From assembly GCA_030427085.1 (NCBI GenBank), contig JAUHXH010000002.1, positions 248,001-312,000 of the forward strand: DNA of 64,000 nt, in the 5' to 3' direction. Below the pieces are notes generated by a model, which ran no database searches, had not been told where the DNA came from, and was given only the letters and a program-made list of their open reading frames with translations. Numbering within the stretch: the stretch's first letter is position 1; every line of letters starts with the position of its first letter. Made by a program: the position numbers and the translations under genes. The DNA is from Gammaproteobacteria bacterium. GTDB taxonomy: Bacteria; Pseudomonadota; Gammaproteobacteria; Pseudomonadales; Halieaceae. Of this stretch, positions 1-7,114 are shown piece by piece.

Positions 1-963
1 ATGCGCGCCCAGCGCCTGGGCTTGCCCACTGACAGCCTGAAGTTGATGTCCGAAACCAACCTGGAAGCGATTCTCGCCGCGGTGGATCAGCGCAAACCCC
101 GCGTGCTGGTGGTGGACTCTATCCAGGTGGTTCACAGCGATGAATTGACCTCTGCGCCGGGCAGCGTGTCACAGGTGCGTGAGTGTGCGGCGGCGCTGAC
201 TCGGTTGGCCAAGCAATCGGGTGTGGTGCTGTTCCTCGTAGGTCACGTCACCAAGGACGGCTCCCTCGCCGGCCCGAAAGTGCTGGAGCACATGATCGAC
301 TGTTCCATCCTGCTGGAAGACACCGAAAGCTCCCGCTTCCGTACCCTGCGCGGCCAGAAGAACCGTTTCGGCGCGGTTAATGAGTTGGGCGTGTTCGCCA
401 TGACCGAGCAGGGTATGAAGGAAGTAAAAAACCCCTCAGCCATCTTTCTCGATCGCAGTTCCGAACCGGCGGCTGGTAGTGCCGTGATGGTGGTGTGGGA
501 GGGCACCCGGCCGCTGCTGGTAGAAATTCAGGCGCTGGTGGATGAAAGCCATTTGGGTAACCCACGCCGTGTGGCGGTTGGCCTGGAACAGAATCGGCTG
601 GCGATGCTGCTGGCGGTGCTGCACCGTCACGGCGGCCTGATGCTGGGCGATCAGGATGTGTTCGCCAATGTTGTGGGCGGGGTCAAAGTACCGGAAACGG
701 GTGCTGATCTCGCATTGCTACTGGCCATCGTCTCCAGCTTTCGGGATCAGGCTTTACCGCGGGATATGGTGATCTTCGGTGAGGTGGGGCTGGCGGGTGA
801 GATCCGGCCGGTGCCGAGTGGGCAGGAACGTCTGTCTGAGGCGGCCAAGCATGGCTTCAAGCGGGCGGTGGTGCCGAAGGGCAATGCGCCACGGCAGGCG
901 CCGGCCGGCATGGAGGTGTTGGCGGTGTCCAAACTCTCCGAAGCCTTGGCGGCACTCGAGTAG
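1..963 (+). CDS. radA: DNA repair protein RadA (Sms), 3' part only
   Basis: RadA is a RecA-like ATPase that drives branch migration of recombination intermediates. The window cuts the gene, so the N-terminal zinc finger and Walker A are missing and the ATG at base 1 is probably internal; about 320 of the usual 450-460 residues are present. Visible are the Walker B strand with VVD at residues 37-39, the GHVTKDG loop at 81-87, and the family signature KNRFG at 120-124. From about residue 175 to the end lies the Lon-protease-like domain typical of RadA. The stop codon is followed after 4 bases by the convergent end of the PilZ gene. Identification is secure; only the true start is unknown. Confidence 0.95.
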   Translation: MRAQRLGLPTDSLKLMSETNLEAILAAVDQRKPRVLVVDSIQVVHSDELTSAPGSVSQVRECAAALTRLAKQSGVVLFLVGHVTKDGSLAGPKVLEHMIDCSILLEDTESSRFRTLRGQKNRFGAVNELGVFAMTEQGMKEVKNPSAIFLDRSSEPAAGSAVMVVWEGTRPLLVEIQALVDESHLGNPRRVAVGLEQNRLAMLLAVLHRHGGLMLGDQDVFANVVGGVKVPETGADLALLLAIVSSFRDQALPRDMVIFGEVGLAGEIRPVPSGQERLSEAAKHGFKRAVVPKGNAPRQAPAGMEVLAVSKLSEALAALE

Positions 964-967
964 CCGC

Positions 968-1330
968 CTAGTCCGTCAGGTGTCGTAAGTCTGCCTCCAG
1001 TAACTCGGGATCCAGGTGTTGCCCCAGCAGGTCGCGCAGCGGCGTGATGTTCTCCTGGTCTACGTGTTGCACCGAAAATCCCAGTCTTCCGGACTCCACA
1101 TGTTGGAGATAGGCATGCAGTTCGAGTTGGTCAGAGCTACCGGGATTGATGACGAGGGTGAAGGGTTCGTTGTACTGGGCGTCCCACACTTCGGGGCGGC
1201 CGGTGGAGGCGCCGGCCAGGCTGATATCGATCAGGCGCTGGTGCCAGACGCTACCGCCCTGGTGGACTTCAACAGGTAAGTCCAGTTCTACGCGGGAGTA
1301 TTCGCGGCGCTCGTTGCGGATGTCGCTCAT
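968..1330 (-). CDS. PilZ domain protein, predicted c-di-GMP receptor
   Basis: A 120-residue protein that is essentially one PilZ domain. The two c-di-GMP binding motifs are visible: RxxxR (R9-EYS-R13) and the (D/N)xSxxG element as DISLAG at residues 35-40. Such single-domain proteins usually transmit c-di-GMP signals to motility, pili or polysaccharide machinery; the target cannot be read from this locus. I chose the ATG at 1330 because the domain begins right after it. The frame stays open for 69 more codons upstream, but that stretch looks non-coding. It converges with radA and stands alone, so context gives no partner. Confidence 0.85.
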   Translation of the reverse strand: MSDIRNERREYSRVELDLPVEVHQGGSVWHQRLIDISLAGASTGRPEVWDAQYNEPFTLVINPGSSDQLELHAYLQHVESGRLGFSVQHVDQENITPLRDLLGQHLDPELLEADLRHLTD

Positions 1331-1563
1331 GGGTCTTGCTCTCTTGGCACTCTTTTTGGCGCGTGGGGTGGAGCTTATCTTTGCACTATAACGCCCTGTT
1401 GATGGCTTGGCGAGACAGGCGTTTGGCACCGCTACTGCCCCGCAGCGCGGGTGGAATAGCGGCTGTAGCACTGCCTTTCCGGCTGGGCGATTGTGTAAAC
1501 CGTGGCAGTGACTACAATCAATTTCTTGCTGGAACAATTCCTAAAACAACAGGAGAGCAACTC

Positions 1564-2157
1564 GTGAAGCAATTATTCACCTCATTGATCGGCATTACTT
1601 TTAGTGCGCTACTCGCTGTCTCAATCGGGTCGGCCGTGGCTGAGGAAGCGAAAAACCCCGTGGGTGGCGCCCGCGCCATGCTGGTGGAAGTAGACGCTAC
1701 CGTGGTCGGCATCGATCTTGAGAGCCGTACGGTGACGCTGGAGGCAGCGGATGGCGAGCAGTTCACCGTTCACGCACCCGAGGCAGTGATAAAGCTGGAG
1801 GACGTGACCGTGGGTGATGTTCTCCGCGCGGCTTATATGTCGGCCATTGCGGGTGTAGTACGCGAGCCCACAGAGGAGGAGTTGGCGGAGCCCTGGGTAG
1901 AGCTGGAAGACGCCGAGCTCGGCCAGTTTGAAGGGCACCCGGCTGCTGCGGATGCCAGGGCGGTACGCGCGGTGTGTAGCATTGAGGGAATGAATCGTCT
2001 GCTGGGTACGGTAACGGTGCTGGATCCCAACGGCACGGTGCACGTTATCGGTGATGTCGACCCGGCCAAGATGGAAGGCGTCACTCTGGGTCAGACGGTG
2101 GTAATTGAATATCTGGAGGCCCTGGCCATTACTTTGGAGCCTGCTGCAGAGGAATAA
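1564..2157 (+). CDS. secreted protein of unknown function
   Basis: A 197-residue protein starting at GTG 1564, supported by an AGGAGAG ribosome binding site a few bases upstream. The N-terminus is a classical signal peptide (basic start, hydrophobic residues 7-20, Ala-rich cleavage site near residue 25), so the product is probably periplasmic. The mature part has two similar beta-rich segments, near residues 37-60 and 155-185, each of the form TVxGID..TVTLE..G, resembling the small OB-like domains of secreted proteins. Between them is an acidic Pro/Glu-rich stretch. I recognise no catalytic motif and assign no function. The frame extends upstream to 1336 but without coding character. Confidence 0.7.
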   Translation: MKQLFTSLIGITFSALLAVSIGSAVAEEAKNPVGGARAMLVEVDATVVGIDLESRTVTLEAADGEQFTVHAPEAVIKLEDVTVGDVLRAAYMSAIAGVVREPTEEELAEPWVELEDAELGQFEGHPAAADARAVRAVCSIEGMNRLLGTVTVLDPNGTVHVIGDVDPAKMEGVTLGQTVVIEYLEALAITLEPAAEE

Positions 2158-2221
2158 TCGGACCCAGGATTACCGGGGCCGAGCAGTGTTACCACCGCGC
2201 TCAGCCCCCTACCCACTTACC

Positions 2222-3886
2222 TTACTTCAGTTTGCGGAATTTCACCCGGTGGGGCTGTTCGGCCTCTTTACCCAGCCGGGCCTTGCGGTCTTCTTCGTAA
2301 TCGGTGAAGTTGCCCTCATGGAACACCACGCCGCCATCATCTTCATAGGCGAGGATGTGAGTGGCGATACGGTCCAGGAACCAGCGGTCGTGCGAGATCA
2401 CCAGGGCGCTGCCGGGGAAGGCCAGCAGGGCTTCTTCCAGCGCGCGCAGGGTTTCCACGTCCAGGTCGTTGGTGGGTTCGTCCAGTAGTAGCACGTTGCC
2501 ACCCTGTTTGAGTAACTTGGCCAGGTGCAGGCGGTTACGCTCACCTCCGGACAGGTCCTTCACAAACTTCTGCTGGTCGGAGCCTTTAAAGTTGAAGCGA
2601 CCGACATAAGAACGGGACGGCACTTCATAGCTGCCGATGCGCATGATGTCGAGCCCGTCGGAGACTTCTTCCCACACCGTTTTGCTGCCGTCCAGGTGGT
2701 CGCGGCTCTGGTCTACATAGGCCAGTTCTACGGTTTCGCCCACGTCCACGCTGCCGCCGTCTGGCTGCTCGCTGCCATTGAGGATTTTGAACAGTGTGGA
2801 CTTACCCATGCCGTTGGCACCGATGATGCCCACGATCGCGCCCTTGGGTACGCTGAAGCTGACGTTGTCGAACAGCAGACGATCGCCGAAACCCTTCTTC
2901 AGATTGCTGACTTCGATGACCTTGTCGCCGAGGCGGGGGCCGGGCGGAATGTAGATCTCGTTGGTTTCGTTGCGGCTCTGGAATTCCTGGGACTGCAACT
3001 CGTCGAAGCGGGCCAGGCGCGCCTTGTTCTTGGCCTGGCGGCCTTTGGGATTGGAGCGTACCCACTCCAGCTCCGCCTTGATGGCTTTCTGGTGAGAAGC
3101 TTCGGTACGTTGTTCCTGCTCCAGGCGCTGTTCCTTGGCGTACAGCCAGTCGGAGTAGTTGCCTTCGTAGGGAATGCCGCGGCCGCGGTCCAGTTCCAGA
3201 ATCCAGCCGGCGGCGTTGTCCAGGAAGTAGCGGTCGTGGGTAATCGCCACCACGGTGCCGGGGAAGCTTTCGAGGAAGCGCTCCAGCCAGCCGACGCTTT
3301 CTGCATCGAGGTGGTTGGTGGGTTCGTCCAACAACAACATGTCGGGGGCGGACAGCAGCAGGCGGCACAGGGCCACCCGGCGGCGCTCACCGCCGGACAG
3401 TTTGGTCACGTCCGCATCCCAGGGTGGTAAACGTAGGGCGTCGGCGGCGATTTCCAGCTTGTGCTCGATGTTGTGGGCGTCGGTGGCCTGGATAATGTCT
3501 TCAAGCCTGGCCTGTTCTTTAGCCAGGGCATCGAAGTCGGCGTCAGGTTCGGCGTAGTCGGCGTAGACCTTTTCCAGACCGGCCAGGGCGTCCAGCGCCT
3601 CGGATAAGCCTTCTTCTACATTTCCGCGCACGTCTTTCTCGGGGTCGAGTTGCGGCTCCTGGGGCAGGTAGCCGATCTTGATGCCGGCCTGGGGGCGGGC
3701 CTCGCCGAGGATATCGGTGTCGATACCGGCCATGATTTTCAGCAGGGTGGACTTACCGGCACCGTTCAAACCCAGCACGCCGATTTTGGCGCCGGGGAAG
3801 AAGGACAGGGAAATGTCCTCAAGGATGGTTTTCTTGGGCGGCACAACCTTGCCGACCCGGTTCATGGTGTAGACGTACTGGGCCAT
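2222..3886 (-). CDS. ettA: energy-dependent translational throttle EttA (ABC-F)
   Basis: EttA is a soluble ABC-F ATPase that binds the ribosomal E site and gates the first elongation step according to the ATP/ADP ratio. The 554-residue length matches the E. coli protein (555). Two ABC domains are visible: Walker A GLNGAGKST at residues 39-47, LSGGERRR signature and DEPTNHLD in the first; Walker A GANGMGKST near residue 356, LSGGERNR and DEPTNDLD in the second. Between them is the basic coiled arm region (KARLARFDEL). The N-terminal MAQYVYTMNRVGKV is typical of EttA rather than of Uup or YheS. It is monocistronic and divergent from the iron-linked operon. Confidence 0.96.
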   Translation of the reverse strand: MAQYVYTMNRVGKVVPPKKTILEDISLSFFPGAKIGVLGLNGAGKSTLLKIMAGIDTDILGEARPQAGIKIGYLPQEPQLDPEKDVRGNVEEGLSEALDALAGLEKVYADYAEPDADFDALAKEQARLEDIIQATDAHNIEHKLEIAADALRLPPWDADVTKLSGGERRRVALCRLLLSAPDMLLLDEPTNHLDAESVGWLERFLESFPGTVVAITHDRYFLDNAAGWILELDRGRGIPYEGNYSDWLYAKEQRLEQEQRTEASHQKAIKAELEWVRSNPKGRQAKNKARLARFDELQSQEFQSRNETNEIYIPPGPRLGDKVIEVSNLKKGFGDRLLFDNVSFSVPKGAIVGIIGANGMGKSTLFKILNGSEQPDGGSVDVGETVELAYVDQSRDHLDGSKTVWEEVSDGLDIMRIGSYEVPSRSYVGRFNFKGSDQQKFVKDLSGGERNRLHLAKLLKQGGNVLLLDEPTNDLDVETLRALEEALLAFPGSALVISHDRWFLDRIATHILAYEDDGGVVFHEGNFTDYEEDRKARLGKEAEQPHRVKFRKLK

Positions 3887-4015
3887 TTTGGGGGGGAACT
3901 CTGTGTGTCTGTGAGGAGCGGCATTCTAGCAGGAAGCCTGGAAGCGAGGCAGGGGGTGAGGGTGATTCGTGAGTGCGCTGTGGGGTCAAACACGGAAATA
4001 AATCAGGCTCAGGTG

Positions 4016-4043
4016 TTGACTCCCATTTGTTATTGAGAATAAT
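4016..4043 (+). promoter_or_regulatory. sigma70 promoter of the DUF3649-PepSY-DUF3325 operon
   Basis: A -35 box TTGACT (4016-4021, 5 of 6 consensus) and a -10 box AATAAT (4038-4043, 5 of 6) are separated by 16 bases. The predicted start of transcription is near 4050, giving a short leader before the small ORF at 4084. The -10 box lies inside the Fur box. Confidence 0.7.
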
Positions 4044-4048
4044 TCGCA
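4034..4048 (+). promoter_or_regulatory. Fur box
   Basis: TGAGAAT-A-ATTCGCA fits the 7-1-7 inverted repeat TGATAAT-n-ATTATCA at 11 of 14 arm positions. It overlaps the -10 box, the usual geometry for iron-dependent repression by Fur. The genes downstream belong to families that travel with TonB-dependent siderophore receptors, which agrees with iron control. Confidence 0.7.
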
Positions 4049-4083
4049 TATGCATCTAAAGAAGCCAGATTTAAGGATTTTTC

Positions 4084-4158
4084 ATGTCTTCACGCGGCGT
4101 CGCACCGGCGGTCACGTCATGGGCCCCCGGCATCGCCGCAGTCGTGTCGGGAGCCTGA
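4084..4158 (+). CDS. small ORF, 24 codons, leader of the iron-linked operon
   Basis: An ATG at 4084 sits 6 bases after a good AAGGA ribosome binding site (4073-4077) and opens a frame of 24 codons ending in TGA at 4156-4158, one base before the ATG of the DUF3649 gene. The peptide (MSSRGVAPAVTSWAP..., ending VVSGA) is small and weakly hydrophobic. It would be the first cistron of the Fur-controlled transcript and could couple translation to the next gene or act as a small protein. I know no family for it; it may be a chance frame. Confidence 0.4.
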   Translation: MSSRGVAPAVTSWAPGIAAVVSGA

Positions 4159-4159
4159 A

Positions 4160-4456
4160 ATGGAGCCGACGGCATTGGGGATTGCCCTGCGCACACTCGC
4201 CAGCTTATTGGGCGGCTATGCGTTTTTATGGGGTGCCAGCAGTTTGGGCATAGCTGGGTTGGTCGCGTTGGGCATGGCCTACGAAGAGGCGCGAACCCTG
4301 TGCATGTTGCTGGCCTTTCTGCTTTACCTGATCATCTTTCTCTGGGTTTGGGCAACGCATCATTTTGTGCGCGCCTGCGTCATTCTGGTGGCCGGTGCGG
4401 GTCTGTTCAGCGCGATGGCCGTGGTGTTGCAGCAGCAACTGACGGCGGGGGTCTAA
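4160..4456 (+). CDS. DUF3649 family membrane protein
   Basis: A 98-residue integral membrane protein with three hydrophobic segments, about residues 8-35, 45-68 and 72-90. It starts at ATG 4160 behind GGGAG (4149-4153). Size, topology and position before a PepSY-TM protein and a DUF3325 protein match the three-gene iron-linked cassette found beside TonB siderophore receptors in many proteobacteria. Its biochemical role is unknown; a helper of inner-membrane ferric-siderophore reduction is inference from context. Unlike many relatives, this cassette has no receptor gene beside it. The next start codon follows 3 bases after its stop. Confidence 0.75.
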   Translation: MEPTALGIALRTLASLLGGYAFLWGASSLGIAGLVALGMAYEEARTLCMLLAFLLYLIIFLWVWATHHFVRACVILVAGAGLFSAMAVVLQQQLTAGV

Positions 4457-4459
4457 ACC

Positions 4460-6160
4460 ATGTTTGCTAATTTCCGCCAGGCCATGGCCTGGGTCCATAC
4501 CTGGTTTGGGCTGGTGCTGGGCTTTGTGTTGATGGCGGCCTTTTTCTTTGGCTCCCTGTCGGTATTTGATCGTGAAATCGACCGTTGGGCGGTGCCGGAA
4601 ACCCGTTTCCCCGCCCAGCCCATGCCGTCATTCGACCAGGTGCTGTGGCCGGTGTACCAGCAATTGCGGGCGCACCCCCTGGATATGGCTGCCACAGCCC
4701 GGCGGGTGGAAGGTGAGATCCCTCATCCCGATACACTGCCTCTGGTGTCGCTCTACGCCTACACCACACACCGGGATCCGGTGCTACAGATTGGTGGTGA
4801 GTTCGCCATTCCGAACAAGCCGCTGGACGCTAGCGACGACCACCAGCATGTGCACGGCTGGGCGAGCATCGACCCGCGTAGCGGCACCTATCTGTCGCAA
4901 GACAAGCTGCAAATCGGCAGCGAATTCTTCTACCCCATGCACTACAGCTTACATTTTCACTGGCAAGATCTTGGTTACTGGATAGTGGCGCTGGCGGGAC
5001 TGGTGATGCTGGTGGCGCTGGTCAGTGGTGTGGTTATGCACCGCAAGCTGTTTCGTGAGTTATTCACGTTCAGGCCCCATAAGCGCACCCAGCGCTCGGT
5101 GCTGGATTTGCACAACCTCACCGGTGTGGTGGCGCTACCCTTTCATTTCTTCTTTGCCTTTACGGGTCTGGTGATATTCGCCGGCATTTACTTCCCGCTG
5201 GGCGAGACCATGCTGGAACCCCTGGCCAAACAACATCAGGTACTGGAGGCAGAGCGCACCGGACTGCCCCACGAGCCGGCCGGTGAGGCTGCGCCCATGG
5301 CCTCGGTAGATGCCATGGTGGTGGAGGCCAAGCGCCGCTGGGATTTGCGTGGGATGCCGGGCGAAGTGGGTTATCTGTTCATGGATCATCTGGGTGACGC
5401 CAACGGCTACGTCAGCATCTACCGGGCGGGTAACGACCAGGTGGCCCTGGTAGGGCAGGGGGTCCACTTCAAGGCCAGTACTGGGGAAGTGCTGCGCGAA
5501 GACCCGCCGCCCACCCCGGTTTTCGCTATCAATGAGTTTCTGACGGGCCTGCACTTGCAGCACTTCAAGCACTGGCTGCTGCGCTGGCTCTATGTGTTTG
5601 GTGGCCTCGCCGGCTGTGTTTGTATTGCCACGGGCTTCGTGTTTTTTGTTGAGAAGCGCAAGAAGCAACTCGCAGGCCATTCGGCGCGCCTGATCCGTTG
5701 GGTGGATGCCCTGGCTGTCACCACCGTGACCGGCATGGTGGTGGCAACCCTGGCCATTCTGGTGGCCAACCGCCTGCTGCCGGCTGACTTGCCCGCCCGG
5801 GGCCTCTGGGAGGAGCGGATTTTCTGGTATAGCTGGCTGGTGATGCTTGCGCATGCCCTGTGGCGCAGCAAGGCAGTTGCCAGCGGATTGATCTCACCCG
5901 CCTGGCGAGAACAGAGCTGGCTGGTTGTTCTCCTGGCGGTGTCGGCGGTGCTGTTCAACTGGATTGGCACTGGTGACCACCTGGTGAAAACCTTGAACGA
6001 CGGCTACTGGCCAGTAGCCGGGGTGGATCTGTTCCTGCTGGCGTGCGCTCTGGTAGCGGCCTGTGCAGCGAAAATTTTGCGACGCAGGGAAGGATTGCAG
6101 CAGCCTTTGTCTCCGCGGAATTCCGGGTTGCAGGATAACCTGGAGGTGGCCCGTGGGTGA
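4460..6160 (+). CDS. PepSY-associated TM helix protein, putative ferric-siderophore reductase
   Basis: A 566-residue inner-membrane protein of the PepSY-TM family. It has an N-terminal membrane helix near residues 12-32, a large periplasmic PepSY-containing loop, paired helices near 170-195 and 230-255, a second periplasmic segment, a helix near 370-392, and a bundle of about four helices from 415 to the end. Histidines in or near the membrane helices (for example in LDLHNLTG and LHLQHFKHWLLRW) are typical of family members that bind haem. Relatives act in reductive release of iron from siderophores; for this protein that is inference from family and the Fur box. Its last 8 bases overlap the DUF3325 gene. 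Confidence 0.85.
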   Translation: MFANFRQAMAWVHTWFGLVLGFVLMAAFFFGSLSVFDREIDRWAVPETRFPAQPMPSFDQVLWPVYQQLRAHPLDMAATARRVEGEIPHPDTLPLVSLYAYTTHRDPVLQIGGEFAIPNKPLDASDDHQHVHGWASIDPRSGTYLSQDKLQIGSEFFYPMHYSLHFHWQDLGYWIVALAGLVMLVALVSGVVMHRKLFRELFTFRPHKRTQRSVLDLHNLTGVVALPFHFFFAFTGLVIFAGIYFPLGETMLEPLAKQHQVLEAERTGLPHEPAGEAAPMASVDAMVVEAKRRWDLRGMPGEVGYLFMDHLGDANGYVSIYRAGNDQVALVGQGVHFKASTGEVLREDPPPTPVFAINEFLTGLHLQHFKHWLLRWLYVFGGLAGCVCIATGFVFFVEKRKKQLAGHSARLIRWVDALAVTTVTGMVVATLAILVANRLLPADLPARGLWEERIFWYSWLVMLAHALWRSKAVASGLISPAWREQSWLVVLLAVSAVLFNWIGTGDHLVKTLNDGYWPVAGVDLFLLACALVAACAAKILRRREGLQQPLSPRNSGLQDNLEVARG

Positions 6161-6485
6161 TGTCGTGCTCCTGCTGCTCGCCGCGCTAAGCTGTCACAGT
6201 GGCGCGGTTTGGCTGGCGCTGGCGATTCGCGCTCACTGGCGTCAGGTGACCGGCGAATCTGCACCGGACGCGGCCACCGTGAGGATGCTGCGTATTCTGG
6301 GCGCCGCCGCGCTGCTGGTGGGGTTGGTTTTGTGCCTGTGGGCTGACGCTCCGTCCATGGCGGTGCTGGTCTGGATCATGTATCTGGCACTGTTTGCCTT
6401 TATTACTGCCTTTACCCTGGCCTGGCGGCCCCAGGTTCTCAAACTCTGGCTGCCCGGTTTCCGGCCTCGCTCTCCTCTGAGCTGA
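6153..6485 (+). CDS. DUF3325 family membrane protein
   Basis: A 110-residue protein with three to four hydrophobic helices, completing the DUF3649-PepSY-DUF3325 cassette. The start is GTG 6153, chosen because a GGAGG ribosome binding site (6142-6146) lies 6 bases before it and because it overlaps the PepSY stop, as expected for a coupled operon. A longer frame reaches back to 6063 inside the PepSY gene but is not needed. Function is unknown beyond its association with iron uptake. It is followed by palindrome-rich non-coding DNA. Confidence 0.78.
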   Translation: MGDVVLLLLAALSCHSGAVWLALAIRAHWRQVTGESAPDAATVRMLRILGAAALLVGLVLCLWADAPSMAVLVWIMYLALFAFITAFTLAWRPQVLKLWLPGFRPRSPLS

Positions 6486-6517
6486 GTACTACCCCCACTT
6501 TGCCCCGCCCTTGTGCA

Positions 6518-6558
6518 CGGTGCCCCATCGGGCACCGCACCGGTGCGGGCGCGCGCCC
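6518..6558. repeat. three adjoining palindromes after the iron-linked operon
   Basis: An 8-bp stem CGGTGCCC/GGGCACCG with a 4-nt loop (6518-6537) runs into a perfect 14-bp palindrome CCGCACCGGTGCGG (6535-6548), which runs into a perfect 12-bp palindrome GGGCGCGCGCCC (6547-6558). There is no T run, so this is not a textbook intrinsic terminator. It may still end or stabilise the mRNA of the upstream operon. Confidence 0.6.
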
Positions 6559-6574
6559 TTCAATGATGCATAAG

Positions 6575-6719
6575 TGTTACCCAATGTAACAATATGGTGC
6601 ACCATTACTTTAAGGAATAATCCTATACCTCTGAAATTGAAAGAAAATATATAAATTGGCAATTTTGCTGTTTCCAAAAACGTTACCTTCTGAGACTATG
6701 GGTAACACATGGCGTTACC
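6575..6719. repeat. cluster of GTTACC / GGTAAC motifs and a palindrome before a small secreted-protein gene
   Basis: Direct GTTACC copies lie at 6577-6582, 6682-6687 and 6714-6719, with an inverted GGTAAC at 6701-6706. They form inverted repeats TGTTAC-n5-GTAACA (6575-6591) and GGTAAC-n7-GTTACC (6701-6719). A perfect 12-bp palindrome ATGGTGCACCAT lies at 6594-6605. The DNA between 6591 and 6680 is markedly AT-rich compared with its surroundings. This looks like a promoter with operator sites for an unknown regulator; I could not pick one convincing -35/-10 pair. Confidence 0.5.
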
Positions 6720-6766
6720 GCGCGATGATTCAATTATCCAGTGCAGACAAAGAGAGGAAGGCAGGG

Positions 6767-7075
6767 ATGAAAAAGTTGATGTGTGTGCCCTTGTTGTGGG
6801 CTTCCGTAAGTGTCTGGGGTGCCTGTGAGAGCGGTTTCCCAGAGGAGCTCCCAGTGGTGCCTGCTGGCGATCAGGCAACTACCGAACAAATGTATGAAGC
6901 GCAGAAGGCAACCCTCGACTACGTCGAGGCAGGCAAGCGTTACCTGAATTGCGCGCGCAACCTCAACCAGTGGGCGTTTGACCGCAAGGTCGATTCCCTG
7001 CGCGAAGTCGCAGATGCCTACAACAAAGAGTTGGCGCGTTTCAAAGAGCAAAACAGCCTGATTGCAGGCAGTTGA
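6767..7075 (+). CDS. small secreted protein of unknown function
   Basis: A 102-residue protein starting at ATG 6767 behind an AGGAAGGCAGGG purine tract. A signal peptide is clear (MKK, hydrophobic residues 4-17, cleavage near residue 18-19). The mature part of about 84 residues is largely helical and charged, with two cysteines (about C19 and C58) that could form a disulfide, and no known catalytic motif. The region LNCARNLNQWAFDRK is its most distinctive segment. It stands alone between an AT-rich, motif-dense upstream region and a strong terminator, so it is probably its own transcription unit. I do not recognise the family. Confidence 0.7.
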   Translation: MKKLMCVPLLWASVSVWGACESGFPEELPVVPAGDQATTEQMYEAQKATLDYVEAGKRYLNCARNLNQWAFDRKVDSLREVADAYNKELARFKEQNSLIAGS

Positions 7076-7084
7076 GCGTGGTTT

Positions 7085-7114
7085 GGCCCTCCTCTCCCGG
7101 GGAGGGCCTTTTTT
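7085..7114 (+). terminator. intrinsic terminator of the small secreted-protein gene
   Basis: A perfect 8-bp stem GGCCCTCC/GGAGGGCC with an 8-nt loop is followed by six T residues (7109-7114). The T run overlaps the stop codon of the convergent ugd gene. Confidence 0.9.

Noticed and set aside
2525-3430. 301-codon frame antisense to ettA
   Set aside because: Shadow frame over conserved ABC motifs.
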